DNA from: Alligator mississippiensis
Taxonomy: Eukaryota; Chordata; Crocodylia; Alligatoridae
DNA: 64,000 nt
Direction: 5' to 3'
Assembly (NCBI RefSeq): GCF_030867095.1
Contig: NC_081824.1
Location: forward strand, 167,718,933-167,782,932
Positions 1 through 11,439 of the stretch are shown here, piece by piece. A program made the translations under genes and the position numbers. Position 1 is the first letter of the stretch, and every line of letters begins with the position of its first letter. The notes under the pieces were generated by a model. That model did not search any database. It saw nothing but the letters and a program-made list of their open reading frames with translations, and was not told the origin of the DNA.

Positions 1-530
1 ATAATTACTGAGCATGTCTGGTTACTGCCACACTGGGTCAGGGCCTTCTAGGCAAAACGTCCTGCCCTGCCCTCCACACGTGTACGGAATTAGACCAAAA
101 TTCCTTCATCTTTCTCATTGCTTCTTCCCCTCCACCAATTATTTGGGCCAAAGTAAAATTATGTAGGATAAAGAATGTGAGTTTCATTGTCTTTCACTCT
201 GCCTGACAAAACCGCTCTTTTTACATATCAGATATATCTCTATTATTTTTCTCGCAGGGAGAAAATCTACACATTGTTGGCAGCTTTTATTTCATTCAGA
301 GATATCAGCAAAGGTACCTAAACATCCATGAACAGTCTGTGTGGCATGCTGTTATCCTGAACTAAAGCTTAAGCCCTGCATTTTTTTCTTTTAAACAGAA
401 AATCTATCATTTATTTTACTGATATTCCTGGCAGGAGAAGGGAACAGACAGTTCTAGAAACTGCTTTAAAAAACACCTCATAGTTATATTGAGACCACAG
501 TCTAAAGCTACCAATATAGGGCTCATTTAG
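1..530. other. Intergenic DNA, no gene seen
   Basis: AT-rich sequence without a convincing exon, RNA gene or recognisable repeat boundary. Open frames are short and lack any family signature. Confidence 0.5.
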
Positions 531-650
531 AATCAGAATCATAGAAAAAGAGGGCTGGAAGGGACCTCAGGTCATCTAGTCCAACCCACTGCTCAAAGCA
601 GGACCAGCCCCAGCTATATCATGCCAGCCCAACTATATCATCCCAGCATT
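531..650 (-). mobile_element. CR1 LINE 3' end, truncated
   Basis: The + strand carries the reverse complement of a CR1 3' end: a terminal 'atcatag' repeat unit followed by the signature 'ggaagggacctcaggtcatc' and 'gtccaaccc'. The element therefore lies on the - strand and is heavily 5'-truncated, as is usual for CR1. A short internal duplication of a 'ctatatcat.ccagcc' unit lies at its far end. Non-coding. Confidence 0.85.
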
Positions 651-1861
651 TGTGCAAGGTACTTAGTGCACTCTATTGCCACTGGAGTCAATAGAAGTTA
701 AAGGCATTCCTAGGAAGCTCTTAGGTCCTTATAGAATAAGGTCCAACTGAAAGTCATAGAAAATGACTAATTTGACTGCTTGTATTGAAACCTGTTGCAT
801 AAAGCTAATGCACAGAAGAAAAAGAATGCAACTTCGTAACAATTAGTCTGAAAAAAAGTGGCGTTTCAATATGCTCTGGGGAAAGAAACTACTGAACTTA
901 ACTGGAAGGGGGGTTTTTTGTGTTACCTTTTTTTTTCTTTACCCATGCAACCAATTTTTTTCTGAATTGGTCAAGTACATTCAGCAGAATGAGCATAATT
1001 TACATGCCAGGTCTAAAAGCTGAGATATTTTTCAGTTGCGAGGGGAAAAATACTTTTTTTTTTTTTTTTTACAGGAGGAAAAGTGTATTTTTTCCAGCCT
1101 TACATAACTCAGGAAACAGCTGGATATATTTTACTCAAACTTCTCAGAAAAATTTACTTTTCAAATGCGAACAAGCATGAAAAATTTCCACTCTAAAGAA
1201 TAGAGTTTTCAGGCAGCTGAGGGCAGGGGCAAAAAAGGAAGTTACCACCCTAATTAATAGCATTCATAATATGAAAGGCCTGCAAGCTGAATGGAATACT
1301 TGGAGAAAAATGGTTATCATAATGACAATATAAAACACGAGCCCAAATAAAACACATGCCTTGTTTTTAGTAGGCAGAATGTAGAAAAAAAAGATTTTTC
1401 CAGGTTCATGGCTGTGACAGAGTAAATCCTCCTGGGTACACAGGGCGTTTTTAAATATGCAAGTGCCTTAGAGGTGCTTTAGTTCAAAAGTACACCACCA
1501 CCGTTTTCTGTGCTCTGACACTCATTTTACCACTTAAACAACTGCACACGGCATAGCATGGTGCGCATCAGCTTGCGTGCAGAACAGACTCAATTAATCA
1601 AGTATGCTGTGAAGCAATGGATCTCTGGCATGTTACAGGTACGTGTATAAATGCCCACAAAATATGCTGGAAGTGTGGCATCGGGAACTTCACGGTGTAG
1701 AAGACTGCATCCTGCAATGCCACACTGTGTTCCCAAGAGTACATACTCTATGTCTCACAAGATTATGGCTCAGACCCTTGCAAGAGCAGTAGCAAGACTG
1801 TTAGTTCTGTACCGTAAGGAGTTCTGTATATAAGTTCCTGTAAATAAGTCTTTTTTCTATA
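651..1861. other. Intergenic DNA, no gene seen
   Basis: No exon or bounded repeat recognised. A run of 17 T lies at 1054-1070. The frames at 920-1180 and 1651-1833 have no family resemblance and simple composition, so I treat them as chance frames. Confidence 0.5.
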
Positions 1862-2320
1862 CATGGACGGATCTAGGATTCTGTAAAGAGTGAGGGTGCA
1901 GATGGTGAGGTGCATAATCACACATAAAGCAACGCACATTTTTCTCCAATCAAAAACTAGAACCTTTACCAATATGCTAGGGGCCTAGGGCTGTATTATT
2001 CAGTTTAAGATTGAAGCAAAAACAAATGTAACTTCACTGGAATAAATTAAAAAATCTGCAATGCTGTGAAATAAGAGCTTCACTGTCAGAGAGCAGAATT
2101 GAAAACAAAGCTTAGCTTGACTGGTGGAACATCAAGACAGTTCAGAAGAAGAGAGAGTCGTTAACACTTGTGGAATGAAGAGTTTAGAAGAGATCAGGTA
2201 GATTATAATAAGCCATTAAGTCAATTGACTCCCTCAGCACTGCCTAACTAGAAATGCTGCTGCCACTGTCAGGCAGTTGGTTTTAAACATGGGTGGAACA
2301 GGAATCAAACAGATACACCT
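1862..2320 (+). repeat. Dispersed DNA-element copy, homologous to 54759-55233
   Basis: By eye this stretch aligns over several hundred bases with the hAT-like element at 54759-55233. Shared segments include 'gttattcag', 'gagagcag', 'ttggtttta' and 'tcaattgact' in the same order and orientation. Its left terminus resembles that of the downstream copy (CATGGACGGATCTA against CATGGGCAGATCTA), but its right end is not recognisable, so it looks truncated or decayed. Non-coding. Confidence 0.65.
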
Positions 2321-2701
2321 CTGTTTCCACATCACACAAGCTTCATCAAAATATTACCAACACTTACTCGCTGGCTGCTTTGGGTGTAAACTACTGTGGT
2401 CAGCCAATAGCTACACTGTGAGAGGGTTAACACAAGACTCTGCACCTTCTATTTGCTAAGCAGATATCTTGGCATCTGCATGGCATGCACAGTGTCTCCA
2501 AGAGTGCTTCTTCCCTGGTAAAGAAAACTTCTTCCATGCTTAATACATGCAGCCCAATTTTGGGAGGCTGATTTTTGGGGAGAAAGGTGCATGTTTTATA
2601 TTAGAAAATACGGTATTTGTTTTCTGCCTAATGCCTCAGGTGTGACCACATATGTATGCTTGCATAAAACCATGTTAAAGTTAGAGAAGTTTGCTACATA
2701 G

Positions 2702-3082
2702 TAGGGTTGTGCGAAGCTTTGGTCGTTGATTCAGTTCAGCAGAGATTTGGTCCAATTTGGTGGCCGAGTCTCTGATTCTGAATCAAATCAGGAGACCCTT
2801 TAATTCAGACATAGACACAACTTAAATGTTTTTTCTACATACCTCAAGGTACCAGGTGGCTTGTGAATGCTGCGATGCTGCGGTGCATGGAGCGTCCCAT
2901 GGGAGAGTAGGCAGGGAGAGGGGGAGCAGAGGCGGGGGGAGGTCCCCTCCACGCTCTGCAGCAGTTTTGGATTCAGCCGAATCCAGTCGGGACTGTGATC
3001 CAAATCAACAAAGTGAATCACTGTCCCCAATTCAGGCTGAATCCAGATCTGAATCGAATACAGCCCATTTTGCACACCCCTA
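2702..3082. mobile_element. Non-autonomous hAT element, TAGGG family
   Basis: Left end TAGGGTTGTGCG and right end TGCACACCCCTA form inverted termini. A perfect 8-bp target duplication CTACATAG flanks it (2694-2701 and 3083-3090), which fits hAT transposition. The interior repeats 'gattc/gaatc' motifs and carries 'gaatcactgtcc', shared with the larger relative at 44102-44824. No transposase frame, so it depended on an autonomous relative. The open frames inside it are by-products. Confidence 0.88.
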
Positions 3083-3090
3083 CTACATAG

Positions 3091-4800
3091 CATCATTCTC
3101 TCCTTGTTCACACATAACAATTAGAACATTGCTGCTCTTCTAAAACATTCCCCCTTTGAAACAGTTTTAAATGTGTGTGTCCATACCCTAACACAACACA
3201 CAACAACTGAATATAACAACAGAAAGTATAAGGGAAAGGAGTACAAGGGAAACAATAAGAATATGCATTTAACTCAATAGGACCCAATTCTGTAGTCAAA
3301 GAAGTCAATCGCAAACTTTAAAAAATAACCCATTGACTTTAGGGAAGCCCTTGGTGTGCTTACAGCTCCCATTATTGCACACTTATTTACTAAAAAAAGC
3401 CATTCTTGAAGTCAGTCAGCAAAAAGCCATAGTTCTGCTCACACAGAACTACAGAAGCTGCAGCTTGGCTTTACGTTCTATTGAATGTTGCCAGTCATAG
3501 CCACACCTATGTCCTCTTAGTTGATTAAAAACATAGGGAAACTGATTAAATTGGGGGCTTTACTGTGCTACTGATTAGTTCTGCTGCAGAGGACCTCACA
3601 GATTTTAATCCCATAGTTATTGGTTGCAAGTAGCTAGTGACTGATAATGGACAAGTACCATAATTCTCCCACAGATGCCTCATTTAGCTATGTCATATGG
3701 TACTATATACTAAGAGTCCCTGAAAAACAACCTTTGTAACTACTCTTGGTTTTAATGAAAACCAGAATTCTTTCAGGAATGGAACAATAAAAATGTAAGG
3801 AGTTTGTTTTTCTAGCTGAACTTCCAATGACGAATATTAAAGGCATACAGTTCACTTGGTACAATGCTTATATTAGTTTATACATTCAAATTTAGTGTTA
3901 TATAAGTAGAGCTTGAAAAAATATAGGGAAGCATTTCAGTCAAAACAAATATTTTGTCCTACATTTTTAGTGAGTTTGAGAATCTGATCTTCCTGCTCTT
4001 ACATTTTAAATCTCTGTGGCTTGAACTTGATTTTCTAAGTTTCCATAGGACCGTCCAAATTGGTTAGCAGCACAGCCATATTTTCAATGTCTATTGCAGT
4101 CTATCTAGTTTTTATCAGCTCCAGGAAAAATCTTGATTTATAGCTGAGTAACTTTCTTTTCAATTTGATATTTTTATTTTAAGCTTTTCCCATTCCAGCT
4201 ACTGCATAGTTAACTTTCTGTATTGTTTAGTCTACAGATGCAAACTTAGCATTATAAAATATAGAACAAATTATCTGAACAAATAAATGCCAGAACCACA
4301 ACAACCAAATGAAATAAAACAGATTAAAACGTCTTTGGCAAGAAGTTATAAGGTGAAACTATAGCTGGTTATGTATGTAGTTAGGTGATCATAATGGCTC
4401 TTTTGGCTTTAATTTATGAATAACTGAACAAAGTAAAGAATTATTTGATCAAACAAACTGACATTCAGGATGCTCTTGGAAATACGAGTTCCTGAAGTAT
4501 CTGGAGGATTTATTTTCATCTCTAATTTGGAATGTTAACTATCCGATTCTTTGGCATATGAAGTCCACTCTGATACAATACTGATGGATAATTTGTATAT
4601 ATATGTTATTCTCATTATTAGGGTATCGCCCATTAAAAACCCATTTCACCAAGTTTAATTTCTTAGCATTAAGTGATGTTTAATGGTTCGATGGTCTTTA
4701 TTCTAAGCTTTTTGATCTTCTAAATTCAAGACACCAGTAGCTTGGTCCTCATAATATACAGCTCTTGTACCTAATCCCTGCCTTTGTTTTTCATACATTA
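3091..4800. other. Intergenic DNA, no gene seen
   Basis: AT-rich, with scattered poly-A/T tracts and no exon-like frame, splice pair or transposon terminus that I can defend. Confidence 0.5.
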
Positions 4801-4992
4801 AGGGCGCCATGCGCACAGTTAGTTTTAGCTGCTATTTCACTGTAGCAGCACACAAAAACAGAGTGCACTGCTATGGCAAAGTAGTTGCCAGTCATGTGTA
4901 GACTCACGTGATTGCTACGTCACCGTAGTGAGTCATATGGCAACATAGCGCATCAGTACGGTGATATAGGGTGACGTATAGATACACCCTAA
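4801..4992. mobile_element. MITE copy, left end altered or deleted
   Basis: It shares 'gttagttttagctgctatttcac', in the form seen in other copies, and the 'gctacgtcaccgtag' core with the MITEs at 6042, 26727, 41381 and 51340. The right end 'gtatagatacaccc' matches the family terminus. The left end lacks the usual GGGCRYGTCTACA terminus, so this is an internally deleted or 5'-damaged copy. Confidence 0.7.
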
Positions 4993-6041
4993 GTGCCCTG
5001 CATTATCTCCCACTCTAAGGATGTAGACACATGACATGTTTATTTTGGAACAATTTTACTCCCAAGTAAAATTATACTGGTGTGCTGAGTGGTACAGGCA
5101 CAGTCAAGCGCCCTATGCACTCCTGCAGCTGGGAGCCCTGATCAACTGATGGGCACTTTCAGGCACAGGGAGCACCACTTGTTGGTGTAGGGTAGCCTAG
5201 GATCATAATTCCAGGGTCCCTGTGCACCAGCAGTCTGGCGCAATTGTAATCTGATCTGTGATCCCACAATCACACCTCCCGCCATGCACATGTGGCATGT
5301 CAGGAGGCTCAATTGTTGGGATTGAAAGAGTGAGTACAAGAGAGGAACAGGAGAATGACACAAGTTCTTAAAAGCTGGACACAGCATATCCCTTCTTTCA
5401 GCAATTCTTCCATTTTTTCATTTTCACAATGCAAGAGTATTAGAGCTCTCAGTTATCTTAAAAAGCAGCACGTTTCCAACTGATACAAGATTATTGTCAT
5501 AATAATACTAGGCACAATTAAGATGCGGAATTTATTGCCACGAGAGATCACTGAGGTCACACTCTTACTAAGATTTAAAAAAAGGAGGAATGTTCAGAGT
5601 TACATTAGTGAAGATTTAGCAGCCAGCAACAACAACAATTTGTAAAGGATATACACCCCTTCTACTTCAGAGCATTAGCTAACTTTTAACAGCAGGAATT
5701 AGGAAAAGATTATTCTGTGAGCCTCTTGGCAGCAGTGGCTGACTCCTTTCAAAGGTAACATCTTTTGAATGCAGAGCTATCACTGAAATATAAAAAGTTC
5801 CAGCAGATTTTGAAAAGCTACTCTCAGATTTTGGGTTGCCACTAGAAATTCACTTTGAAGGGGAGGGAAATTATGAACATAAGTGGTGGTTGGTCAGAAG
5901 GCATTTTTTGCCTCTTCAAGAAAAGGGGACTATGGATAATATTCACTGTACATGTAACATCAACTCAAGAAGGATAGGATGGGGGGGGATTGTTTACTAA
6001 GCAATTAATTCAGTTGCTAGGCTATTTAAAATGCTCAGCTT
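4993..6041. other. Intergenic DNA, no gene seen
   Basis: No supported gene. A weakly MITE-like 'gatgtagacacatgac' occurs near 5021 without a partner end. The minus frame at 5142-5387 has no recognisable signature. Confidence 0.45.
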
Positions 6042-6286
6042 GGGCGTGTCTACACATGACGTAGTGTCCATGGGCATGTACACATGACCAGCAGCTATGT
6101 CGCTGTAGCGATGCACTCTCCTAGTATAGTGCACCGCTACGGCAAAGTAGTAGCTAAAAATAACCGTGCGCTGCACAGACAATGTAGTACAGGCTGTTAC
6201 TGAGCTGGGATTTAGTACTTCCTTTTGTAAGTACTAAATCACAGCACAGTAACAAAGTCGCCATAGCAACACGTGTAGATGCGCCC
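6042..6286. mobile_element. MITE, full-length copy
   Basis: A 245-bp element with left end GGGCGTGTCTACACATG and right end CACGTGTAGATGCGCCC, which are inverted copies of each other with few mismatches. Near the right end is a perfect 12-bp stem (GATTTAGTACTT at 6209-6220, its complement at 6229-6240) with an 8-base loop. The core holds CpG-rich 'gtcgctgtagc' motifs. No coding capacity. No clear target duplication (CTT left, TAT right). Confidence 0.82.
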
Positions 6287-6368
6287 TATACATTGCTAAA
6301 CTGACCTGCCCCATGCTCCTTAAGGTTGTTTGTTCTTTAATTTTGGAATGCATTGATGAAAGGACAAC

Positions 6369-6393
6369 TGTATTTGGAGAGTCTCCAAATACA
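6369..6393. repeat. Perfect 25-bp palindrome
   Basis: Two perfect 12-bp arms, TGTATTTGGAGA and its reverse complement, surround one central G. Weaker complementarity continues outwards for about seven bases on each side. It lies outside any repeat I could delimit. It could be the centre of a decayed palindromic element. Confidence 0.8.
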
Positions 6394-6779
6394 TCAGTTC
6401 CTTAGTGGAATAAATCCAAAAAAATGTAAGCTAAGGAAACAGGTATTGCATTAACACAGTCTGTCAGCTTGTAAGAAAAAATAAGGGAAATAAATTAAAT
6501 GTTTTATTTACAGCCTCAACATTTACATGCTGCAGTGATTTAGTGTTAATTTCTGAGAACACTGAGGGGGATGTTTTGTATTCAGCAGTAATGAAATTAA
6601 GTCAGATGCCCAAAAATAGAGTTCAGAGATTTAATTTTAGGCTTCTGCTGCATGAAGTTTTGACCAAAATCCTGAATAAAAACAAGCTGTAACTGCAGAA
6701 AAATTCTATTCATACATGGTTGGAGGTATTGTGTAATAACAGGTATGGGGCTTATGATTTATGAATTACACATAAACTA

Positions 6780-7260
6780 GTATAAGTGATTAGAAACTGG
6801 TTCAAAACGGTAATACAACAGACGTTCAATGCACATAAACTGCTTTCAAAATGTCTGAAACCGGTTTAAGATAAACCTGGATGGATGTAGTGTCAGACTT
6901 AGCTGATATAGGTTAAACCAGTTTATTGAACTTTTGTCCCATATCCCCTTCAGATTCAAGTCAACTCATAGTTCCCCAGCATCCCAGGATGCTTTGCACC
7001 TCCTTCACAAACCCCTCTGTCACAGGCTGGGCAGGTTATCCTTGGCCCACACTGTCTGCTCCAACTGAGCAGGGAGGTGTGCTCTAGCACCCCCCTTGCT
7101 TCTGACCTGAGCCACTGCAAGCATGTAGCTGCATTTCCAGAATTAAAAGTGAATGTCTGTTCACTTGCTTATCAGTTCAATCTATACAGCTTAGACTAAC
7201 CTGCGATGACTGAATCGATTGAGCTTCAGGCTTCTTGACTGTCTGCACTTAGCCATGATC
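6780..7260. repeat. Dispersed repeat with inverted 'aaactggtt' motifs
   Basis: It contains 'aaactggttcaa' near 6796, 'aaaccggtttaag' near 6859 and 'ttaaaccagttta' near 6912, giving several partial inverted repeats typical of old non-autonomous DNA elements. From memory, similar sequence is common in crocodilian and turtle genomes. Ends were not delimited and no coding region is seen. Confidence 0.45.
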
Positions 7261-7544
7261 ATTTTTGCAAAGTATGAACTTTTTTGCAAATGACTTTCCT
7301 CAGTACTCCCAAACAAAGGATGAAGAAAATAGCAACAAAACTTGCACTAGAAACAGGTCATGGTATTTAAGTAGAGCCTCCCATTTTAAAGAAAGGGAAG
7401 AAATTGAGAAAAATTAAAAATAGGATGAAAGTTAGAGGTTGGAATGAGTTCATAAAAGCACAAGCTAAAAAAGATCTGTGAGTAGAAGGGTGTTGTTTGG
7501 GGTATGGCTTCTAAAGAATGTCCCAGTTAGGCGAGAAGTCTGAG

Positions 7545-7780
7545 AATTCATAGACTTTTAGGTCAGAAGGGAGCACTATTATAGTCTCCTTTGACATAGG
7601 CCATAGAATTTAATCCAGTAATTTCTGCTTTGAGACCAATAAATTTTAGTTAGAAAGATGTCAGGGTTAAATTAAAGAGCTCAAGTTGTGGAGAATTTAT
7701 CACATTCCCTGGTAAGCTGCTTTACTGCTTAATTATCCTTTCTGGAGAAATTTGCAGTACTTCCAGTATGAATTTATCTC
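7545..7780 (-). mobile_element. Old CR1 LINE 3' remnant
   Basis: 'attcatagacttttaggtca' followed by 'gaagggagcac', and further on 'gacataggccatagaa', match the reverse complement of an older CR1 3' end. It is diverged, so limits are approximate. Confidence 0.65.
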
Positions 7781-9414
7781 ACTACAGATGAAAGAGCCCT
7801 TTAGTTTTTAAACATGTATGCAGTGATGTCTGTACAAAACTGGGTGTGGGTGCTCCACAATATATATGTTTTTGGGGGTTTTTTATGCAACTCACAACAG
7901 GATACCATTGAACTGCACTAATGGCATCAGAATTTGTGAATGTATTTCCTTCCCAAATTTAGACTATTCTGTGAAGCACTGAAAGGCAAAGTCTGGGTTT
8001 CAAGCACTGGAGGTGAAAGGTCAGACAATTTTAGTATAAATTCTTAGTTTCCTTTGAGACTTATGCCACTCCTCATGGGAATATCCTGTGAGAGGGTGTG
8101 ATCTAACATAAAAAGAATAGCCAGGATTGGTATGTAAGCCAGCACAGCTACATCTGAAGAAGATGAAACGCTGGTTCAATTGTTTATCACTCCGTCACAC
8201 TAGAATCAAAAGCTTATTGTCTGACATATATGAACTGAACATTGCCTGACACCCAAAAAGGGCAAGCCCCCTCTTCTGTTGAGGCCCCTGAAGATAGCTA
8301 ATTTGAACCTAGCCTTTTTATATCTTGAAATAAATGTTGAAAGCATGCTCAATATCTGTTTTGTTCCTGTATTGGAGTACAGAATCCAAGTGTTCTCTGT
8401 TGGCAGAGATAAGAGCACTCAGGCATGCCATTTATTTTGATGGGGATTATCCATCTAGAAAGAGGCAGAGAAAACTTTCATCTTCTTTTATGGAGGTATG
8501 ATACCAACTACTAGATTTAAAGTTGCTGGGCACATACAAAATTAATTAACTTACTCTGATTTTGTTTAAAGTTTACAATCAAATGGTCTCTTCCTATACC
8601 ATTTCATTGTGATTGTTTATACAGTGTTATAGAAATGCATGCTACTTACAGACCAATATATAACAGAGCCTGACCTCCAGGGATGCAGTCTCAATCATTG
8701 CCATTATACACCTGCAAAATGTTGGTAACTCTCATAACATTTATATTGACTAATCAACGCTGTGTTTGCTAAATCTGAGTGGTTCTTGTTTTCTACAGTA
8801 TAGTTAACATCATGAACTCTAAATTATACTGAGTACTAGGAGAATAAGTACATGTTTTCTAAAGAAAAAACATTAAATCTGAATGCTGCTGTACACATCA
8901 TATAATCAAATGTTTCAACCTGCCATCAACCTCCCAAGAAGTCTACATATTCTTGTGCCCTTAATCTAGGCATTGTAATAAAAATAAATAGTCTTTACAA
9001 TGCAGCCATTATACTTGTTTGACCTTTTATATAATTGTGTATCACTTCATGTTTGTACCAGGTTGTATATGTCAGAAAGTCCATGAAAGTAATTTAAGAA
9101 AATATGCAAACCACGTACTGTAGATAAAAACATGTATAGCAACAGGGGTGAATAGTGGAGATGGAGGGAGGAACAATATATGGTAGTACATACAGGGATT
9201 AACAACTAATTTAACTTGGGGAGAGATCTAATAAAGGACTTGGGCACCTAAAGCAGGAGGTCTAAAACTGACAATCAAAACCCCCACTTAGTTGCTACCT
9301 AACATGGGAAGCACCTACACTCAGGAAGCACTTCATTGTTTGATTTTAAATAGCCCAGGTGTCTAGAATTCTGCTTCTATGCATAACCAGAACTGTCTCA
9401 GTCTGAGTACCATG
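7781..9414. other. Intergenic DNA, no gene seen
   Basis: AT-rich. Around 8130-8190 and 9230-9370 there are scraps resembling old dispersed repeats ('gaagaagatgaaacgctgg', 'gggcacctaaagc'), but no exon. Confidence 0.45.
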
Positions 9415-9704
9415 GGGTGCCTATACACGTGCAGAGAGGCTTCCCCAATTCTCTGTCATTACAGCACATTGAAACAGACTTGATTAACCACTCAATTAAA
9501 CACTTCAGCAGACTTCAGCATCACATGTATCAGTATCCTTATGCTGAAAAATGGTGGCGGGGTGCTTTAACTTTTTTTGACAAGCTTTAGTTAAAGTGCC
9601 CCAGCTGCCATTTTTCAGTGTGGGGATGCTGATACAAGTGATGCTGCAGGCACTTTAATTACAGCGGCTCCACCTCCACTCCTAGAGAACTTGTATAAAT
9701 GCCC
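9415..9704. mobile_element. Palindromic MITE folding into one long hairpin
   Basis: Left end GGGTGCCTATACACGTG and right end CTTGTATAAATGCCC are imperfect inverted repeats, flanked by ATG on both sides (9412-9414 and 9705-9707), a possible 3-bp target duplication. Nearly the whole element is self-complementary: the segment 'gaaaaatggtggcggggtgc' near 9545 pairs with one near 9595-9617, and the 'cagcatcac' arms pair further out. No coding capacity. The termini resemble those of the GGGCACGTCTACA MITEs elsewhere in the window. Confidence 0.72.
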
Positions 9705-9929
9705 ATGGTGCTTTTCTCCTGCTGAAGCCTGGTTGGGACCCATATGGAGAAATGCCGTGAGACCAGAGAGAGTGTGTGTAAGAGGGAGCTTGACTCTGTA
9801 GCGTTAATGATTAGGCACTCATATGGAAGTGGCCTGTCCTGGGTTCAGGGCTCCAGTCCCTCCTCTGAGGACAGTTTCTGCATTCTATCCTATGACTGCT
9901 CCATGTCAAATACAGAAATGTTGAATTTT

Positions 9930-10923
9930 ATCATTATTGGTAATCACTCAAAGTTGAGGATGATTGTCTTCCATGATTGCCTTATCTGTGGGTCCACAGA
10001 TGGCTGACAAGACCAATCCTGGATTGACAGGTTCTATTGTAATTTAGGCATATGTTCCTATATGGGGTGGGTGTCTCTGGAGTCTTGGTTCAGTCCATGG
10101 CACACTGTTTCTGCCACTCCCACATTTCCCTCTCCTGTTGTCATTGTGAGGTTTCAACGTACTGAGATCCTTGCAGCAGACTCTTCCTCTGTTTGGGGTG
10201 GTTCTGGGCAATAGTCTCCCAAGGTTGATGTGGATGTTACATTTTTCCAAGCTGGCCTTAAGTACATCTTTGATGCACTTTCTCTGTCCTCGTCTTGAGC
10301 ATAGGCCTTGACTGAGCTGAGAGAATAAAACTTGCTTCAGGAGTCTGAAGTCAGACAGCCAGGTGATGTGACTGGCCCAGCAAAGTTGATATTGGATGAT
10401 CATCACCCCTATGCTCATGGTGTTTGCTTGTGAGAAGATGCTAACAGTGTCTCTCTCTACCTACTGTATTCAAGGGTCTTCCACAGGCAGCACTGATGGT
10501 ACTTCTCCAGTGATTTGAGGTGATTCCTATACACTGTCCATGTTACAACTCCATACAGTAAGGTACGGATCATAACTGCTTGCTAAACCATGAGCTTGGT
10601 TTCAAATCTAATGTTGTGATCTTTGAACACCCATTTCCTCAGGTGTCTGAAGGCTGTGCTTGCACATTTAAAGTGATGTTGGATTTCTTCATCAATGTCA
10701 GCCTTCTGTGAGAGATGGTTTCTGAGGTATGGGAAATACTCAGCATCCTCCAGAGTCTCACTGTAAATCTGAATTACTGGAGCTTGGGACTGCTCATTAA
10801 GAATTTGTTGATGGAGGACCTTAGTCTTCTGAATGTTAAGCGTCAGTCCCATTTTCTTGTAAGCCTCAGTAAAGACATTGACGCTTGCCTGAAGATCTGC
10901 TTCTGAGTGAACACACACAACAG
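9930..10923 (-). mobile_element. Non-LTR retrotransposon remnant, C-terminal RT region
   Basis: Read on the - strand, two broken frames (10583-10918 and 10044-10418) match the C-terminal part of a LINE polyprotein different from CR1. The first carries a block ending in KADIDEEIQHHFKCAS and RHLRKWVFKDHNIR. The second carries SIGVMIIQYQLCWASH, an eroded form of the common 'HQLRWAGH' motif, and QRKCIKDVLKASLEKCNI. Frames are interrupted by stops and shifts, so it is a fossil. The 3' end lies near 9930 in an 'attattggtaatcactcaa' tail. The clade is not certain (RTE-like or jockey-like are possible). It continues upstream in the element at 11440-11710. Confidence 0.8.
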
Positions 10924-11439
10924 CAGGGGTGGGTAAATACAGCCTGTGGACTGGATTCAGCTTGCCAAGTGATTGCCTTGCCTGCGGTGTGTCCCCTCAG
11001 CCCAGCCCAGGAGTAGGGGGCAGCTCAGGCCATGGCACATGTGGCTGGTCCTGCCATCATTGGGTGAAGAGGTGCTACCTGGCACAGAGTGCAGCCCACC
11101 CTATGCCCTGTGAAGCTCTCAGGCATGCTGGGAGTTGTAGCCCAGGGGGCCGGGTGGCAGGGCAGGGGTGGCACGGTGGCTAGACTCGGCTTCCCAGCAG
11201 CCCCCATGGCAGCAGCTCCTTCCAGCTGCCACTGCCAGTGTCTCTGCTGCCACTGCTGGACCCAACCCTACTACCTGTGCACCCCAGCCCATCTGCCCCA
11301 CACACATTTCTGGGGGTGCCAGGCAAAGCAGGTGAGAGCCCAAGCCCAGATCAGCATCTTCCCTCCCCTCCCACAGGCTCGCAACAGCTCACCAAAATTC
11401 CTTAAGTGGCCCTCCAGTCCAAATAATTGCCCACCCCTG
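10924..11439. mobile_element. hAT element inserted in the LINE RT region
   Basis: Left end CAGGGGTGGGTAAATA and right end ATTGCCCACCCCTG form inverted termini. Flanks CACAACAG (10916-10923) and CACTACAG (11440-11447) match at 7 of 8 bases, as an aged 8-bp hAT duplication. The interior is GC-rich and non-coding. Several overlapping open frames here have only composition behind them. The insertion splits the flanking - strand LINE. Confidence 0.85.

Noticed and set aside
4801-4992. TAA on both sides of the damaged MITE as a Harbinger-type duplication
   Set aside because: The left terminus of this copy is not intact, so the matching triplets may be chance; other copies show CTT/TAT, TCC/TCT, TGT/TGT, CCT/ACT, AAT/ACT and TTT/TCT.
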